From Nitrospirillum viridazoti (GTDB lineage Bacteria > Pseudomonadota > Alphaproteobacteria > Azospirillales > Azospirillaceae): 64,000 nt of DNA. Under the pieces are notes generated by a model. The model was not told the origin of the DNA. It searched no databases and worked only from the letters and a program-made list of their open reading frames with translations. Where the stretch lies: the NCBI RefSeq assembly GCF_007827975.1, contig NZ_VITT01000032.1; one strand, given 5' to 3'. Of the stretch, positions 43,997-52,729 are shown one piece after another. Position 1 is the stretch's first letter. Each line of letters starts with the position of its first letter. The position numbers and the translations under genes were made by a program.

Positions 43997-45166
43997 ATGA
44001 CCGTACCGCCGAAGCCCGAGAGCCGGCCGTCGAATCCGAATTTCTCCTCTGGTCCTTGCGCCAAGCGTCCGGGTTGGACGCTGGAAGCCTTGAAGGGCGC
44101 CCTGGTGGGCCGCTCGCACCGGTCCAAGCCCGGCAAGGCCAAGCTGCAAGAGGTCATCGACCGCAGCCGCGCCCTGCTGAACATTCCGGCCGATTACCGC
44201 ATCGGTATCGTCCCGGCCTCCGACACCGGCGCCGTGGAAATGGCCCTGTGGTCGCTGCTCGGCGCCCGTGGCGTCGACATGGTCGCCTGGGAAAGCTTCG
44301 GCAAGGATTGGGTGACCGACGTCGTGAAGCAGCTGAAGCTGGCCGACGCCCGCACCTTCACCGCCGGCTACGGCAAGCTGCCGGACCTGACGCAGGTCGA
44401 CTTCAAGAACGATGTGGTCTTCACCTGGAACGGCACCACCTCCGGTGTGCGTGTGCCCGATGGTGACTGGATCGCGGCCGACCGCGAAGGCCTAACCATC
44501 TGCGACGCCACCTCCGCCGCGTTCGCCATGGACCTGCCCTGGGACAAGCTGGATGTCGTCACCTGGTCCTGGCAGAAGGTGCTGGGCGGTGAGGCGGCCC
44601 ACGGCATGCTGGTGCTGAGCCCCCGCGCCGTCGCCCGCCTGGAAAGCTATAAGCCGGCATGGCCGCTGCCCAAGATCTTCCGCATGACCAAGGACGGCAA
44701 GATCGTCGAAGGCATCTTCAAGGGCGAGACCATCAACACCCCCTCCATGCTGGCGGTGGAAGACGCCCTGGATGGCCTGCGCTGGGCCGAGTCCGTGGGC
44801 GGCCTGAAAGGCCTGATCGAACGGTCTGAAAGCAACCTGGCCGCCGTGGCCGATTGGGTTGCGGCCGGCACCACCGCGGCCTTCCTGGCCGAGGTGCCCG
44901 CCACCCGCTCCTGTACCTCCATCTGCCTGAAGTTCGCCGACCCGAAGCTGGCCGGTCAGACGCCGGAAGTCCAGGCTGAGGTGGCGAAGAAGGTGGCGTC
45001 CCTGCTCGAAAAGGAAGGCGTGGCGCTGGACGCCGGCGCCTACCGCGACGCCCCGCCCGGCCTGCGCATTTGGGGCGGCGCCACGGTGGAGCGGTCCGAC
45101 ATCCAGGCGCTGCTGCCCTGGATCGACTGGGCCTACGCCACGGTCGCGGCCGAACTGGTCGCCTGA
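43997..45166 (+). CDS. serC: Phosphoserine aminotransferase
   Basis: PLP enzyme converting 3-phosphohydroxypyruvate to phosphoserine, also used in pyridoxal phosphate synthesis. The 389-aa protein is of the alphaproteobacterial/archaeal-type subgroup: NFSSGPCAKRPGW, GIVPASDTGAVEMALWSLLG, FTWNGTTSGVRVPDGDWI and the PLP lysine K194 in VTWSWQKVLGGEA. The substrate-binding APPGLRIWGG-type segment is present (DAPPGLRIWGGATVE). Preceded by the leader that sequesters its SD; serA follows after 114 bases. Confidence 0.95.
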   Translation: MTVPPKPESRPSNPNFSSGPCAKRPGWTLEALKGALVGRSHRSKPGKAKLQEVIDRSRALLNIPADYRIGIVPASDTGAVEMALWSLLGARGVDMVAWESFGKDWVTDVVKQLKLADARTFTAGYGKLPDLTQVDFKNDVVFTWNGTTSGVRVPDGDWIAADREGLTICDATSAAFAMDLPWDKLDVVTWSWQKVLGGEAAHGMLVLSPRAVARLESYKPAWPLPKIFRMTKDGKIVEGIFKGETINTPSMLAVEDALDGLRWAESVGGLKGLIERSESNLAAVADWVAAGTTAAFLAEVPATRSCTSICLKFADPKLAGQTPEVQAEVAKKVASLLEKEGVALDAGAYRDAPPGLRIWGGATVERSDIQALLPWIDWAYATVAAELVA

Positions 45167-45280
45167 GCCGCACCTTAGCGTCTTACACGCCTTTCCTGAC
45201 ATACGGCCTGGCGCCGCCTGGTACACCCGGAGTCCATCCGGGGGCGGCGCCGGCCCATCCTCCAAAAGGATCGCAGAGCC

Positions 45281-46864
45281 ATGCCCAAGGTTCTCATTTC
45301 GGACAGCCTGAGCCCCCGCGCCGTCGAGATTTTCAAGGAGCGCGGCGTCGAGGTCGACGTCATCACCGGCCTGAAGCCCGATGAGCTGAAGGCCATCATC
45401 GGCAAGTACGATGGCCTGGCCATCCGCTCGTCCACCAAGGTCACCAAGGAAGTGCTGGCCGTCGCCACCAACCTGAAGGTGGTCGGCCGTGCCGGCATCG
45501 GCGTCGACAACGTGGACGTGCCCGCCGCCACCGCCAGCGGCGTGGTGGTCATGAACACCCCGTTCGGCAATTCCATCACCACGGCCGAGCACGCCATCGC
45601 CATGATGTTCGCGCTGGCCCGTGAAATCCCGGCCGCCAACACCTCCACCCATGCCGGCAAGTGGGAAAAGAACCGCTTCATGGGTGTCGAGCTCTACGGC
45701 AAGACCCTGGGCGTCATCGGCTGCGGCAACATCGGCTCCATCGTCGCCGACCGCGCCGTGGGCCTGAAGATGCGCGTCGTCGCCTTCGACCCCTTCCTGT
45801 CGGCCGAGCGCGCCCAGGACCTGGGCGTGGAGAAGGTGGAGCTGGACGAGCTGCTGCGCCGCGCCGACTTCATCACCCTGCACACGCCGCTGACCGACGC
45901 CACCCGCAACGTCCTGGACGCCAAGGCCCTGGCCAAGACCAAGCCGGGCGTGCGCATCATCAACTGCGCCCGCGGCGGCCTGATCGTCGAGGCCGACCTG
46001 AAGGCGGCGCTGGACAGCGGCCATGTCGCCGGCGCCGCCCTGGACGTGTTCGCCGAAGAGCCGGCCAAGGAAAGCATCCTGTTCGGCAATGAGAAGATCA
46101 TCTGCACGCCGCACCTGGGCGCCTCCACCACCGAGGCGCAGGAGAACGTGGCCCTGCAGGTGGCCGAGCAGATGTCCGACTTCCTGGTGACCGGCGCCGT
46201 GGTCAACGCGCTGAACATGCCCTCGGTCTCGGCCGAGGACGCGCCCAAGCTGAAGCCCTACATGAAGCTGGCCGAGCAGCTGGGCGGCTTCGCCGGCCAG
46301 ATCACCGAGACCGGCCTGAAGTCGGTGACGGTGGAGTATGAGGGCCAGGTCGCCGACCTGAACACCCGCCCGCTGACCGCCATCGTCCTCATGGGCCTGC
46401 TGTCACCCCTGCTGGCGTCGGTCAACATGGTCAACGCCCCCGTCATCGCGCGCGAGCGGGACATCAAGGTGGCGGAGACCAAGCGGGACGACGCCGCCGA
46501 CTATCAGACCTTGATCCGCGTGGTGGTGCAGACCGAGCGGGCGACCCGCACCGTGGCCGGTACCCTGTTCGGCGGCGAGAAGCCCCGCATCGTGCAGATC
46601 GAGGAAGTGCCGGTCGAGGCGGAGCTGAGCGAGCACATGCTGTTCATCCGCAACGAGGATAAGCCCGGCTTCATCGGCAAGCTGGGCACCACCCTGGGCG
46701 ACGCTGGCGTCAACATCGCCACCTTCCACCTGGGCCGCACCGAGGCTGGCGCCAACGCCATCGCCCTGGTGTCGGTGGACCAGGAGGTGGCGGACGGGCT
46801 GCTGGAACGCATCCAGGGCCTGCCCAGCGTGGTCCGCGCCAAGGCCCTGCACTTCCAGGCCTGA
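45281..46864 (+). CDS. serA: D-3-phosphoglycerate dehydrogenase
   Basis: First step of serine synthesis from 3-phosphoglycerate. The 527-aa long form has a substrate domain, NAD-binding fold (TLGVIGCGNIGSIVADRA), catalytic Arg (INCARGGLIVE), Glu and His (CTPHLGASTTEAQENVA), an intermediate ASB domain and a C-terminal ACT domain (IRNEDKPGFIGKLGTTLG) that usually mediates serine feedback. Second gene of the serC-serA pair; terminator follows. Confidence 0.97.
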   Translation: MPKVLISDSLSPRAVEIFKERGVEVDVITGLKPDELKAIIGKYDGLAIRSSTKVTKEVLAVATNLKVVGRAGIGVDNVDVPAATASGVVVMNTPFGNSITTAEHAIAMMFALAREIPAANTSTHAGKWEKNRFMGVELYGKTLGVIGCGNIGSIVADRAVGLKMRVVAFDPFLSAERAQDLGVEKVELDELLRRADFITLHTPLTDATRNVLDAKALAKTKPGVRIINCARGGLIVEADLKAALDSGHVAGAALDVFAEEPAKESILFGNEKIICTPHLGASTTEAQENVALQVAEQMSDFLVTGAVVNALNMPSVSAEDAPKLKPYMKLAEQLGGFAGQITETGLKSVTVEYEGQVADLNTRPLTAIVLMGLLSPLLASVNMVNAPVIARERDIKVAETKRDDAADYQTLIRVVVQTERATRTVAGTLFGGEKPRIVQIEEVPVEAELSEHMLFIRNEDKPGFIGKLGTTLGDAGVNIATFHLGRTEAGANAIALVSVDQEVADGLLERIQGLPSVVRAKALHFQA

Positions 46865-46888
46865 GGCGGAACCCGCATCATGATCAGG

Positions 46889-46926
46889 AAGGCCGCTCCG
46901 GGGAGACCTGGGGCGGCCTTTTCTTA
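46889..46926 (+). terminator. Intrinsic terminator of serA
   Basis: AAGGCCGC (46889-46896) pairs with GCGGCCTT (46913-46920), followed by TTCTTA after two further Ts of the stem. Confidence 0.8.
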
Positions 46927-47128
46927 TGCCCACAGCTTCGCGTCAGGATTGTTTCGGAACCGAACCAAATAAATCCGGCTATATGCGTAGGGGTTGATTT
47001 TGTGCGTCCCGGCCCCTGTTCTTCTGTGGTATTAGAAGGCACCGGGTTGGCCGTTCCGGCAGGGGACACCCGGCCACCATTCCCGGCCACCGATCCAGCG
47101 ACACCCTAATCAACCTCAGGTGCCATCG

Positions 47129-47476
47129 ATGAGCTCCACGCCCACCAGTCTGTCGAAGACCGAGTTGTCCTCCGCCCTCCAGGAAATCAGCCGGGAACTG
47201 GAAGGCCTGCGCGCCGAGATCGAAAAGGTGGGCACCGTCGCCCAGCAGATTGACGCCATTGCCAAGCAGACCAACCTGCTGGCCCTGAACGCCACCATCG
47301 AAGCCGCTCGCGCGGGTGAGGCGGGCAAGGGCTTCGCCGTCGTCGCCGGCGAAGTGAAGAACCTGTCGGGCCAGACCGCCGCCGCCACCGCGGAAATCTC
47401 CGCCGTTCTGCAGAGCCTGACCAAGCGCACCCAGCACCTGGGCCAGCTGGTCGAGCGGGCGATCACCTCCGCCTGA
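47129..47476 (+). CDS. Minimal chemoreceptor signalling-tip protein, 115 aa
   Basis: Only the hairpin-tip region of a methyl-accepting chemotaxis protein is present: IDAIAKQTNLLALNATIEAA, RAGEAGKGFAVVAGEVKNLS and QTAAATAEISAVLQSL, flanked by short helices. No TM segment, no sensor domain, no HAMP. The tip sequence binds CheA/CheW in full receptors. It is not an obvious remnant: it has its own start (ATG 47129), 200 bases of leader and a terminator downstream, and the reading frame is intact. A full four-helix bundle could only form by dimerisation of two such hairpins. Possibly a soluble modulator of chemotaxis arrays or of a different pathway. Confidence 0.8.
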   Translation: MSSTPTSLSKTELSSALQEISRELEGLRAEIEKVGTVAQQIDAIAKQTNLLALNATIEAARAGEAGKGFAVVAGEVKNLSGQTAAATAEISAVLQSLTKRTQHLGQLVERAITSA

Positions 47477-47817
47477 TAAGGTTGCGGCGGCTCGTTCAAG
47501 AGTCGCCCTGGTATTCGCGGGCCCGCGCGGGGGATGCACCCTCAGGCGCGGGCCTGTTTCTTTGCAGGCCCCCACAGGTTTTTTGAGTGACCCTTTGACG
47601 GTGCGGCTCTGGGGCAACGAACAATTTCGGATATGGCGACTCTTTCCGATTTTCCGTCATTTCCATCCCCGCCGTTTTGTGACTTATTCTTACGGGGTAG
47701 GGGCGGCGGGCGGCCGTCCTGAAAAAGGCTATCTATAGGGGTAGCAAACCGACAACCGCCCAGCCCGCACAGGGGGCCGTGGATCGCGCCCCGGATCAGA
47801 TGGCGTAGGGAGAGCAC
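47477..47817. other. Intergenic region with terminator and AT-rich leader
   Basis: 341 bases. GGCCCGCGC (47520-47528) pairs with GCGCGGGCC (47546-47554) followed by TGTTTCTTT, a terminator for the chemoreceptor-tip gene. A second small hairpin and TTTTTT lie at 47551-47586. The rest is a possible promoter region for the next gene; no coding region seen. Confidence 0.6.
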
Positions 47818-48864
47818 GTGCTGTTCGCGGAGGGACCACAGGCGGCCGGCCATCTCGCCCAACGGGCGATGGAGCGCATGCGCGCCGAGGCGGTGGCCCC
47901 GCACCCGCACAACTTCACCGTCTGGTACGCCTACTGCAGCGGCCGCTATCCCGACCTGACCCGGGCGGTGGACATCATCGCCAGCAACGGCCTGCCCTTC
48001 ACCGAGGCGCGCTGCGCCGACCTCTATCACAAGTTCTTCGCCGCCGATGACGAGATCCAGGCCATCCAGGAGATCGGCGTGAAACTGACCGAGGCCTTGG
48101 CCGGCGTCACCGGCGCCGTCGCGTCCGCCGGCAGCGATGTGGGTAATTTCGGCGCGGCCCTGAAGGTGTTCCAGGGCCAGGTTGACCTGTCCGACACCCT
48201 GGATCAGTTACGCGGCGTCATCCGCGCCATGACGGAACAGGCGCAACGCGTGGCCGTGCGCAACCAGTTCCTGCAGACCCAGCTGAGCGACAGCGCGCAA
48301 CAGCTGGAAACCATGCGCCGCGACCTGGACACCGTGCGGCGCGAGGCCATGACCGACGCCCTGACGGACCTGGCCAACCGCAAGCAGTTCGACCAAGCCC
48401 TGCGCGAGGCCGCCGCCACCGCCATGGAGGATGGCCGGCCCCTGTGCCTGCTGATGATCGACATCGATTTCTTCAAGAAATTCAACGACAACCACGGCCA
48501 TGTCGTGGGCGACCAAGTGCTCAAGCTGGTGGGGCGCACGTTGAAGGACTCCGTGCGCGGCCGCGATACCGCCGCCCGCTTCGGCGGTGAGGAATTCGCC
48601 ATCATCATGCCGGAATGCACCCTGGACGAGGCGCTGGCCTTCGCGGAGAAGACGCGGGCCACCATCGCCAACCGCCGTATCGTCAAGCGCACCTCGGGCG
48701 CCGCCATCGGCAACATCACCCTGTCGGTGGGCGTGGCACTGTATGAGCCGGGGGAGTCGCTGGGCCGCTTCGTCCAGCGCGCGGACGAGGCGCTTTATAT
48801 GGCCAAGCACGAAGGCCGTAACCAAGTGCGCGCCCACGTGGATACCGAAGCGGCGTTTGTTTAG
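47818..48864 (+). CDS. Soluble diguanylate cyclase with helical sensor region
   Basis: A 348-aa cytosolic GGDEF protein. The N-terminal ~170 residues form a helical domain (NFTVWYAYCSGRYPDLTRAV, FFAADDEIQAIQEIGVKL) and a coiled coil (QLSDSAQQLETMRRDLDTVR). The cyclase domain has DALTDLANRKQFDQAL, LMIDIDFFKKFNDNHGH, the active site RFGGEEF and an upstream RxxD I-site (RGRDTAAR). It should synthesise c-di-GMP with product inhibition. GTG start at 47818. The N-terminal region resembles those of stand-alone cyclases where dimerisation through the coiled coil controls activity. No TM segment. Confidence 0.9.
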   Translation: MLFAEGPQAAGHLAQRAMERMRAEAVAPHPHNFTVWYAYCSGRYPDLTRAVDIIASNGLPFTEARCADLYHKFFAADDEIQAIQEIGVKLTEALAGVTGAVASAGSDVGNFGAALKVFQGQVDLSDTLDQLRGVIRAMTEQAQRVAVRNQFLQTQLSDSAQQLETMRRDLDTVRREAMTDALTDLANRKQFDQALREAAATAMEDGRPLCLLMIDIDFFKKFNDNHGHVVGDQVLKLVGRTLKDSVRGRDTAARFGGEEFAIIMPECTLDEALAFAEKTRATIANRRIVKRTSGAAIGNITLSVGVALYEPGESLGRFVQRADEALYMAKHEGRNQVRAHVDTEAAFV

Positions 48865-48939
48865 GTCCCTCAAGCGCCGGGCGGCCTTGTCACGTCGCTC
48901 CGCTGAGCTTTAAGGGCGCGAATTAGGGGTGAGTGGAAC

Positions 48940-49296
48940 TCACCACTTGCGCTCGGTCTTCATGCCGCCGGCGTTGATGGCGTCCAGGAAGGGGCTGCCG
49001 GTCGACTTGCGGTCACGCGTGGCGCGCAGGGTGCCCTGGGCCCGGGTGGCGGCCACTACCTTGATGGCGGCCTCGGTGGCGTCGGTGTGGATTTGGTGCC
49101 GCACGTCCGATTCCAGCGACTCGAACGCCTCACGGGCGAAGACCAGCGCATTCTCCGACCGGGTTTCCAGAACCTGGCGCAGAGCGTTGGCTGCCATCAG
49201 GCATTCCAGCCGCTCCGGCCCCGACAGATCGTCCAGGACGTCGGCCAGGATGCCGATCGCTTGCAGCGTCTTGGTGTCGTTCAAGCGCAGGTTCAT
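48940..49296 (-). CDS. Small helical protein of unknown function, 118 aa
   Basis: Not recognised. Starts MNLRLNDTKTLQAIGILADV at 49296; an all-helical region (SGPERLECLMAANALRQVLE, ALVFAREAFESLESDVRHQI) follows, then a basic tail (GTLRATRDRKSTGSPFLDAI) ending GMKTERKW. No signal peptide, TM segment or cysteine-rich motif. The large open frame extending upstream on this strand is a shadow of uvrD. The coding bias changes sharply at this start, supporting a real gene. Divergent from uvrD and convergent with the cyclase gene. Confidence 0.7.
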   Translation of the reverse strand: MNLRLNDTKTLQAIGILADVLDDLSGPERLECLMAANALRQVLETRSENALVFAREAFESLESDVRHQIHTDATEAAIKVVAATRAQGTLRATRDRKSTGSPFLDAINAGGMKTERKW

Positions 49297-49518
49297 CGGT
49301 TCACTCCCCGCTTCGCCAGCCGCCGCCCGGAGGGGCTGCGGAACCGTACGAACGGCTTCATCACGTTGATCATTATCTTTCCACCATATGAACCTCTCGC
49401 GCAACGGGATAGGTGCCCGGCCTTTAGGGGAGGGGCCCCCGGCGAAAGAGGGAGAGGACAGGGAAAAGGCCACGGCGGGGGCAGACGAGCGGCGCCTTGT
49501 GCTATATATGTTCCCATC

Positions 49519-51963
49519 ATGACCGATCTGTTTTCCCGTCTGGACCCGCCCGCCCCCAAGCCCGCCGAGCCGCAGAAGGCGGAGCCGGTGCCGCCTGCCG
49601 CTACTCCCGTGATGACGCCCCGCCCCGCCCCAGCTCCGCCCCCCCCAATGCCTCCCCATGGGCCGGCCGGCTGGTCGCCCGCCTATCTCGACGCGCTGAA
49701 CCCGGCGCAGCGTGAGGCGGTGGAGTCGCTGGACGGCCCCGTCCTGGTGCTGGCCGGCGCCGGCACGGGGAAAACCCGGGCCCTGACCACACGCCTGGCC
49801 CACCTGCTGATGACCCGGCGCGTCAGCCCCTGGAACATCCTGGCCGTCACCTTCACCAACAAGGCGGCGCGCGAGATGCGGGAGCGCGTGGGCGCGTTGA
49901 TGGGCACGGACACCGAGGGCTGGTGGATGGGCACCTTCCATGCCCTGGCCGCCCGCATCCTGCGCCGCCATGCCGAGTTGGTGGGGCTGACCTCCAGCTT
50001 CACCATCCTGGATACCGACGACCAGCTGCGCCTGCTGAAGCAGCTGATGGAGGCGGAGGGGGTGGACGCCAAGAAGTGGCCGGCCCGCCTGCTGCTGTCG
50101 GTCATCGAGCGCTGGAAGGACCGGGCCCTGCCGCCCGACCGCCTGCGCCCCGAGGACGCGGGCGAGGCCGCCGGCGGCAAGGTGCTGACCCTGTACCGCC
50201 AATACCAGGACCGCCTGCGCACGCTGAACGCCTGCGACTTCGGCGACCTCTTGATGCACAACATCACCCTGTTCCAGGCGCATGCGGACGTGCTGGCGGA
50301 TTACCATCGCCGCTTCCGCTACATCCTGGTGGATGAGTACCAGGACACCAACGTGGCGCAGTATCTGTGGCTGCGCCTGCTGGCCCAAGGGCATCACAAC
50401 ATCTGCTGCGTCGGCGACGACGACCAGTCCATCTACGGCTGGCGCGGGGCGGAGGTGGGCAACATCCTGCGGTTCGAGCAGGACTTCCCCGGCGCCAAGG
50501 TCATTCGCCTGGAACAGAACTACCGCTCCACCGGCCATATCCTGGGCGCCGCCGCCGGTGTCATCGCCCACAACCAGGGCCGCCTGGGCAAAACCCTGTG
50601 GACCGAGGCCGAGGGCGGGGAGAAGGTGCGCCTGCGCGGCCTGTGGGATGCCGACAGCGAAGCCCGCTGGGTGGGTGACGAGGTGGAGGCGCTGCAGCGC
50701 AAGGGCACCAGCCTGGACCAGATGGCCGTGCTGGTGCGCGCCGGCTTCCAGACCCGCGAGTTCGAAGAGCGCTTCATCACCCTCGGCCTGCCCTACCGTG
50801 TGGTGGGTGGCCAGCGCTTCTATGAGCGCCTGGAAATCCGCGACGCCATGGCCTACCTGCGCGTCGTGGCCCAGCCGGCCGATGATTTGGCGTTCGAGCG
50901 CATCATCAACACGCCCAAGCGCGGCATCGGGCCAGCCACCATCCAGCAGCTGTACCAGACCAGCCGGGTGCTGGGCGTGCCGTTGCTGGAGGCCACCTGG
51001 CGCCTGACCGAGACGGATGAGCTGAAGCCCAAGGTGCGCGGCACCCTGCGCGGCCTGGTGGAGGATTTCGCCCGCTGGCGGGCGCAGATGGACACCGTGC
51101 GTCACACCGACCTGGTCCAGTCCATCCTGGATGAGAGCGGCTACACCCGCATGTGGCAGCAGGACAAGACGCCGGAGGCGCCGGGCCGCCTGGAAAACCT
51201 CAAGGAACTCGTCAACGCCATGGGCGAGTTCGAGAACCTGCTGGGCTTCCTGGAGCATGTCAGCCTGGTGATGGAGAATGCGGAGACGGTGGACTCCGCC
51301 CAGGTCTCGCTCATGACCCTGCACGGCGCCAAAGGGCTGGAGTTCGACGTGGTCTTCCTGCCGGGGTGGGAGGAGGGCGTGTTCCCCAGCCAGCGCACCC
51401 TGGATGAGAACGGCATCGCGGGGTTGGAGGAGGAACGGCGCCTGGCCTATGTCGGCATCACCCGGGGCCGCAAGCGCGTCTACATCAGCCACGCCGCCAA
51501 CCGCCGCATCCACGGCACCTGGTCCACCAGCCTGCCGTCGCGTTTCATCGGTGAACTGCCCGATGAGCACATCGCGGTGGAGAACGACCCCGGGCTCACG
51601 TCGGGCCACTGGGGAATGGACGGCCAGGGTATGAGCGGCGGCAACGATGGCGGCTACAGCCGGGGTGGTTCCTCCTGGGGTGCCCGCAGCGACAGTTTCA
51701 GCGACAGCTTCAACCGCATGGGACGCCAGGCGCCTGCCGGCAACCGCACCAGCCGCCTGATCGAGGGCACGGCCCTGGACGTCACCCCCCGCGCCCGCCC
51801 CGATGCCCCTTTCCGCCCCGGCGCCCGCGTCTTCCACCAGAAGTTCGGCTATGGCGTGGTGAAGGCGGTGGAGAACGACAAGCTGGAAATCTACTTCGAA
51901 CACTCCGGCACGAAGAAGGTCATGGACAGCTTCGTCGTGCCGGCGGACCAGGCGGGGAAATAG
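49519..51963 (+). CDS. uvrD: UvrD/PcrA/Rep family DNA helicase
   Basis: Superfamily 1A 3'-5' helicase of 814 aa. Motifs in order: Q-motif region LNPAQREAVESLDGP, Walker A LAGAGTGKTRALTTR, Ia VTFTNKAAREMRERV, II LVDEYQDTN, III GDDDQSIYGWRGAE, IV IRLEQNYRSTGHILGAA, V TLHGAKGLEFDVVFLPGWEE and VI EEERRLAYVGITRGRKRVY. A Pro-rich N-terminal arm (~45 residues) and a C-terminal Tudor-like domain (GARVFHQKFGYGVVKAVEND) flank it, as in PcrA/UvrD that bind RNA polymerase. No SD precedes the ATG; CTATATAT at 49502-49509 is a possible -10. Works in repair and replication-fork maintenance. Confidence 0.95.
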   Translation: MTDLFSRLDPPAPKPAEPQKAEPVPPAATPVMTPRPAPAPPPPMPPHGPAGWSPAYLDALNPAQREAVESLDGPVLVLAGAGTGKTRALTTRLAHLLMTRRVSPWNILAVTFTNKAAREMRERVGALMGTDTEGWWMGTFHALAARILRRHAELVGLTSSFTILDTDDQLRLLKQLMEAEGVDAKKWPARLLLSVIERWKDRALPPDRLRPEDAGEAAGGKVLTLYRQYQDRLRTLNACDFGDLLMHNITLFQAHADVLADYHRRFRYILVDEYQDTNVAQYLWLRLLAQGHHNICCVGDDDQSIYGWRGAEVGNILRFEQDFPGAKVIRLEQNYRSTGHILGAAAGVIAHNQGRLGKTLWTEAEGGEKVRLRGLWDADSEARWVGDEVEALQRKGTSLDQMAVLVRAGFQTREFEERFITLGLPYRVVGGQRFYERLEIRDAMAYLRVVAQPADDLAFERIINTPKRGIGPATIQQLYQTSRVLGVPLLEATWRLTETDELKPKVRGTLRGLVEDFARWRAQMDTVRHTDLVQSILDESGYTRMWQQDKTPEAPGRLENLKELVNAMGEFENLLGFLEHVSLVMENAETVDSAQVSLMTLHGAKGLEFDVVFLPGWEEGVFPSQRTLDENGIAGLEEERRLAYVGITRGRKRVYISHAANRRIHGTWSTSLPSRFIGELPDEHIAVENDPGLTSGHWGMDGQGMSGGNDGGYSRGGSSWGARSDSFSDSFNRMGRQAPAGNRTSRLIEGTALDVTPRARPDAPFRPGARVFHQKFGYGVVKAVENDKLEIYFEHSGTKKVMDSFVVPADQAGK

Positions 51964-51981
51964 GGGTGGGGGAACAAACCC

Positions 51982-52623
51982 TCACGCCCGCTCGTACGTA
52001 CCGGTCAGGGTGCCCCAGGCCAGCACGGTCTGGGGCGTCAAGGCGGCCAGCAGGTCGGCCAGGCTGGGCAGGTCCGGCAGGGCCAGCGGGTGTTCCAGGG
52101 CCAGCAACTGGAAGACGTAGCGATGGGGGCCGTGGCCGCGCACCGGACGCGGCCCGGCATAGCCGACGCGGCCGAACAGGCCCCGGCCCAGGATGACGCC
52201 GTTGCCCACCTGGGGGCACAGCTCACCCTCTTCGAAACCCTTGCGCTTGGGGGCGATGGCCGTGGCCAACAGGTGGGTCACCGGCCGGGGCAAGGGCGCG
52301 TCCGGATCCTGCATCACCAGGGCCAAGGCCGCCGTGCCGGCGGGCACGCCCGTCCAGCTGAGCGTTGGGGACAGGTTTTCGCCCACGCCGCTGCCGGCAT
52401 GGTGGCGGGGAATGGCCGCGCCCTCGGCGAAGGCAGAGCTGCTGAGGCGCAGGCTGGCCGGCGCATCCTTTACCAAGGGGTGGTTGACGACCAGGCGGGC
52501 GTCGCCGGCGCGCAGGCCCCGCAGCAGGCGGCCCAGCCAATGGCCTTTGGGCGCAGCGGGGCGCGTGCCGTGGCCGCGGTCCAGGATCAAGGGGGGCAGG
52601 CCGCTGTCCAGGGTGGTCCTCAT
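51982..52623 (-). CDS. YbhB/YbcL-type PEBP family protein
   Basis: Phosphatidylethanolamine-binding-like protein, 213 aa. The fold is marked by LRLSSSAFAEGAAIPRHHAG, ENLSPTLSWTGVPAGTAALA, LVMQDPDAPLPRPVTHLLAT, the ligand-site GNGVILGRGLFGRVGYAGPR and HRYVFQLLALEHPL. Preceded by ~60 residues that lack a signal peptide. Bacterial members are of unclear function (kinase-inhibitor-like in name only). Divergent from the tetR gene, with the palindromic operator between them, so probably TetR-repressed. Confidence 0.85.
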   Translation of the reverse strand: MRTTLDSGLPPLILDRGHGTRPAAPKGHWLGRLLRGLRAGDARLVVNHPLVKDAPASLRLSSSAFAEGAAIPRHHAGSGVGENLSPTLSWTGVPAGTAALALVMQDPDAPLPRPVTHLLATAIAPKRKGFEEGELCPQVGNGVILGRGLFGRVGYAGPRPVRGHGPHRYVFQLLALEHPLALPDLPSLADLLAALTPQTVLAWGTLTGTYERA

Positions 52624-52691
52624 GCGGTTCCTCCCGCGTCAGGGTGGTGAGGGGGCGCCCAGGTGAGGAGGTGACGGCGGCGGCGGCCCGT

Positions 52692-52717
52692 GTTATGCGA
52701 GGATAGTCTCGCATAAC
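52692..52717. promoter_or_regulatory. TetR operator, perfect 10-bp inverted repeat
   Basis: GTTATGCGAG (52692-52701), spacer GATAGT, CTCGCATAAC (52708-52717). It lies 68 bases from the PEBP start and 12 from the tetR start, covering both promoter regions. Confidence 0.8.
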
Positions 52718-52729
52718 GGATAGTTGAGG

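Noticed and set aside
48940..51903. A 987-codon minus-strand frame opposite uvrD
   Set aside because: Only the last 118 codons (from 49296) look like a real protein; the rest is antisense shadow of the helicase gene.
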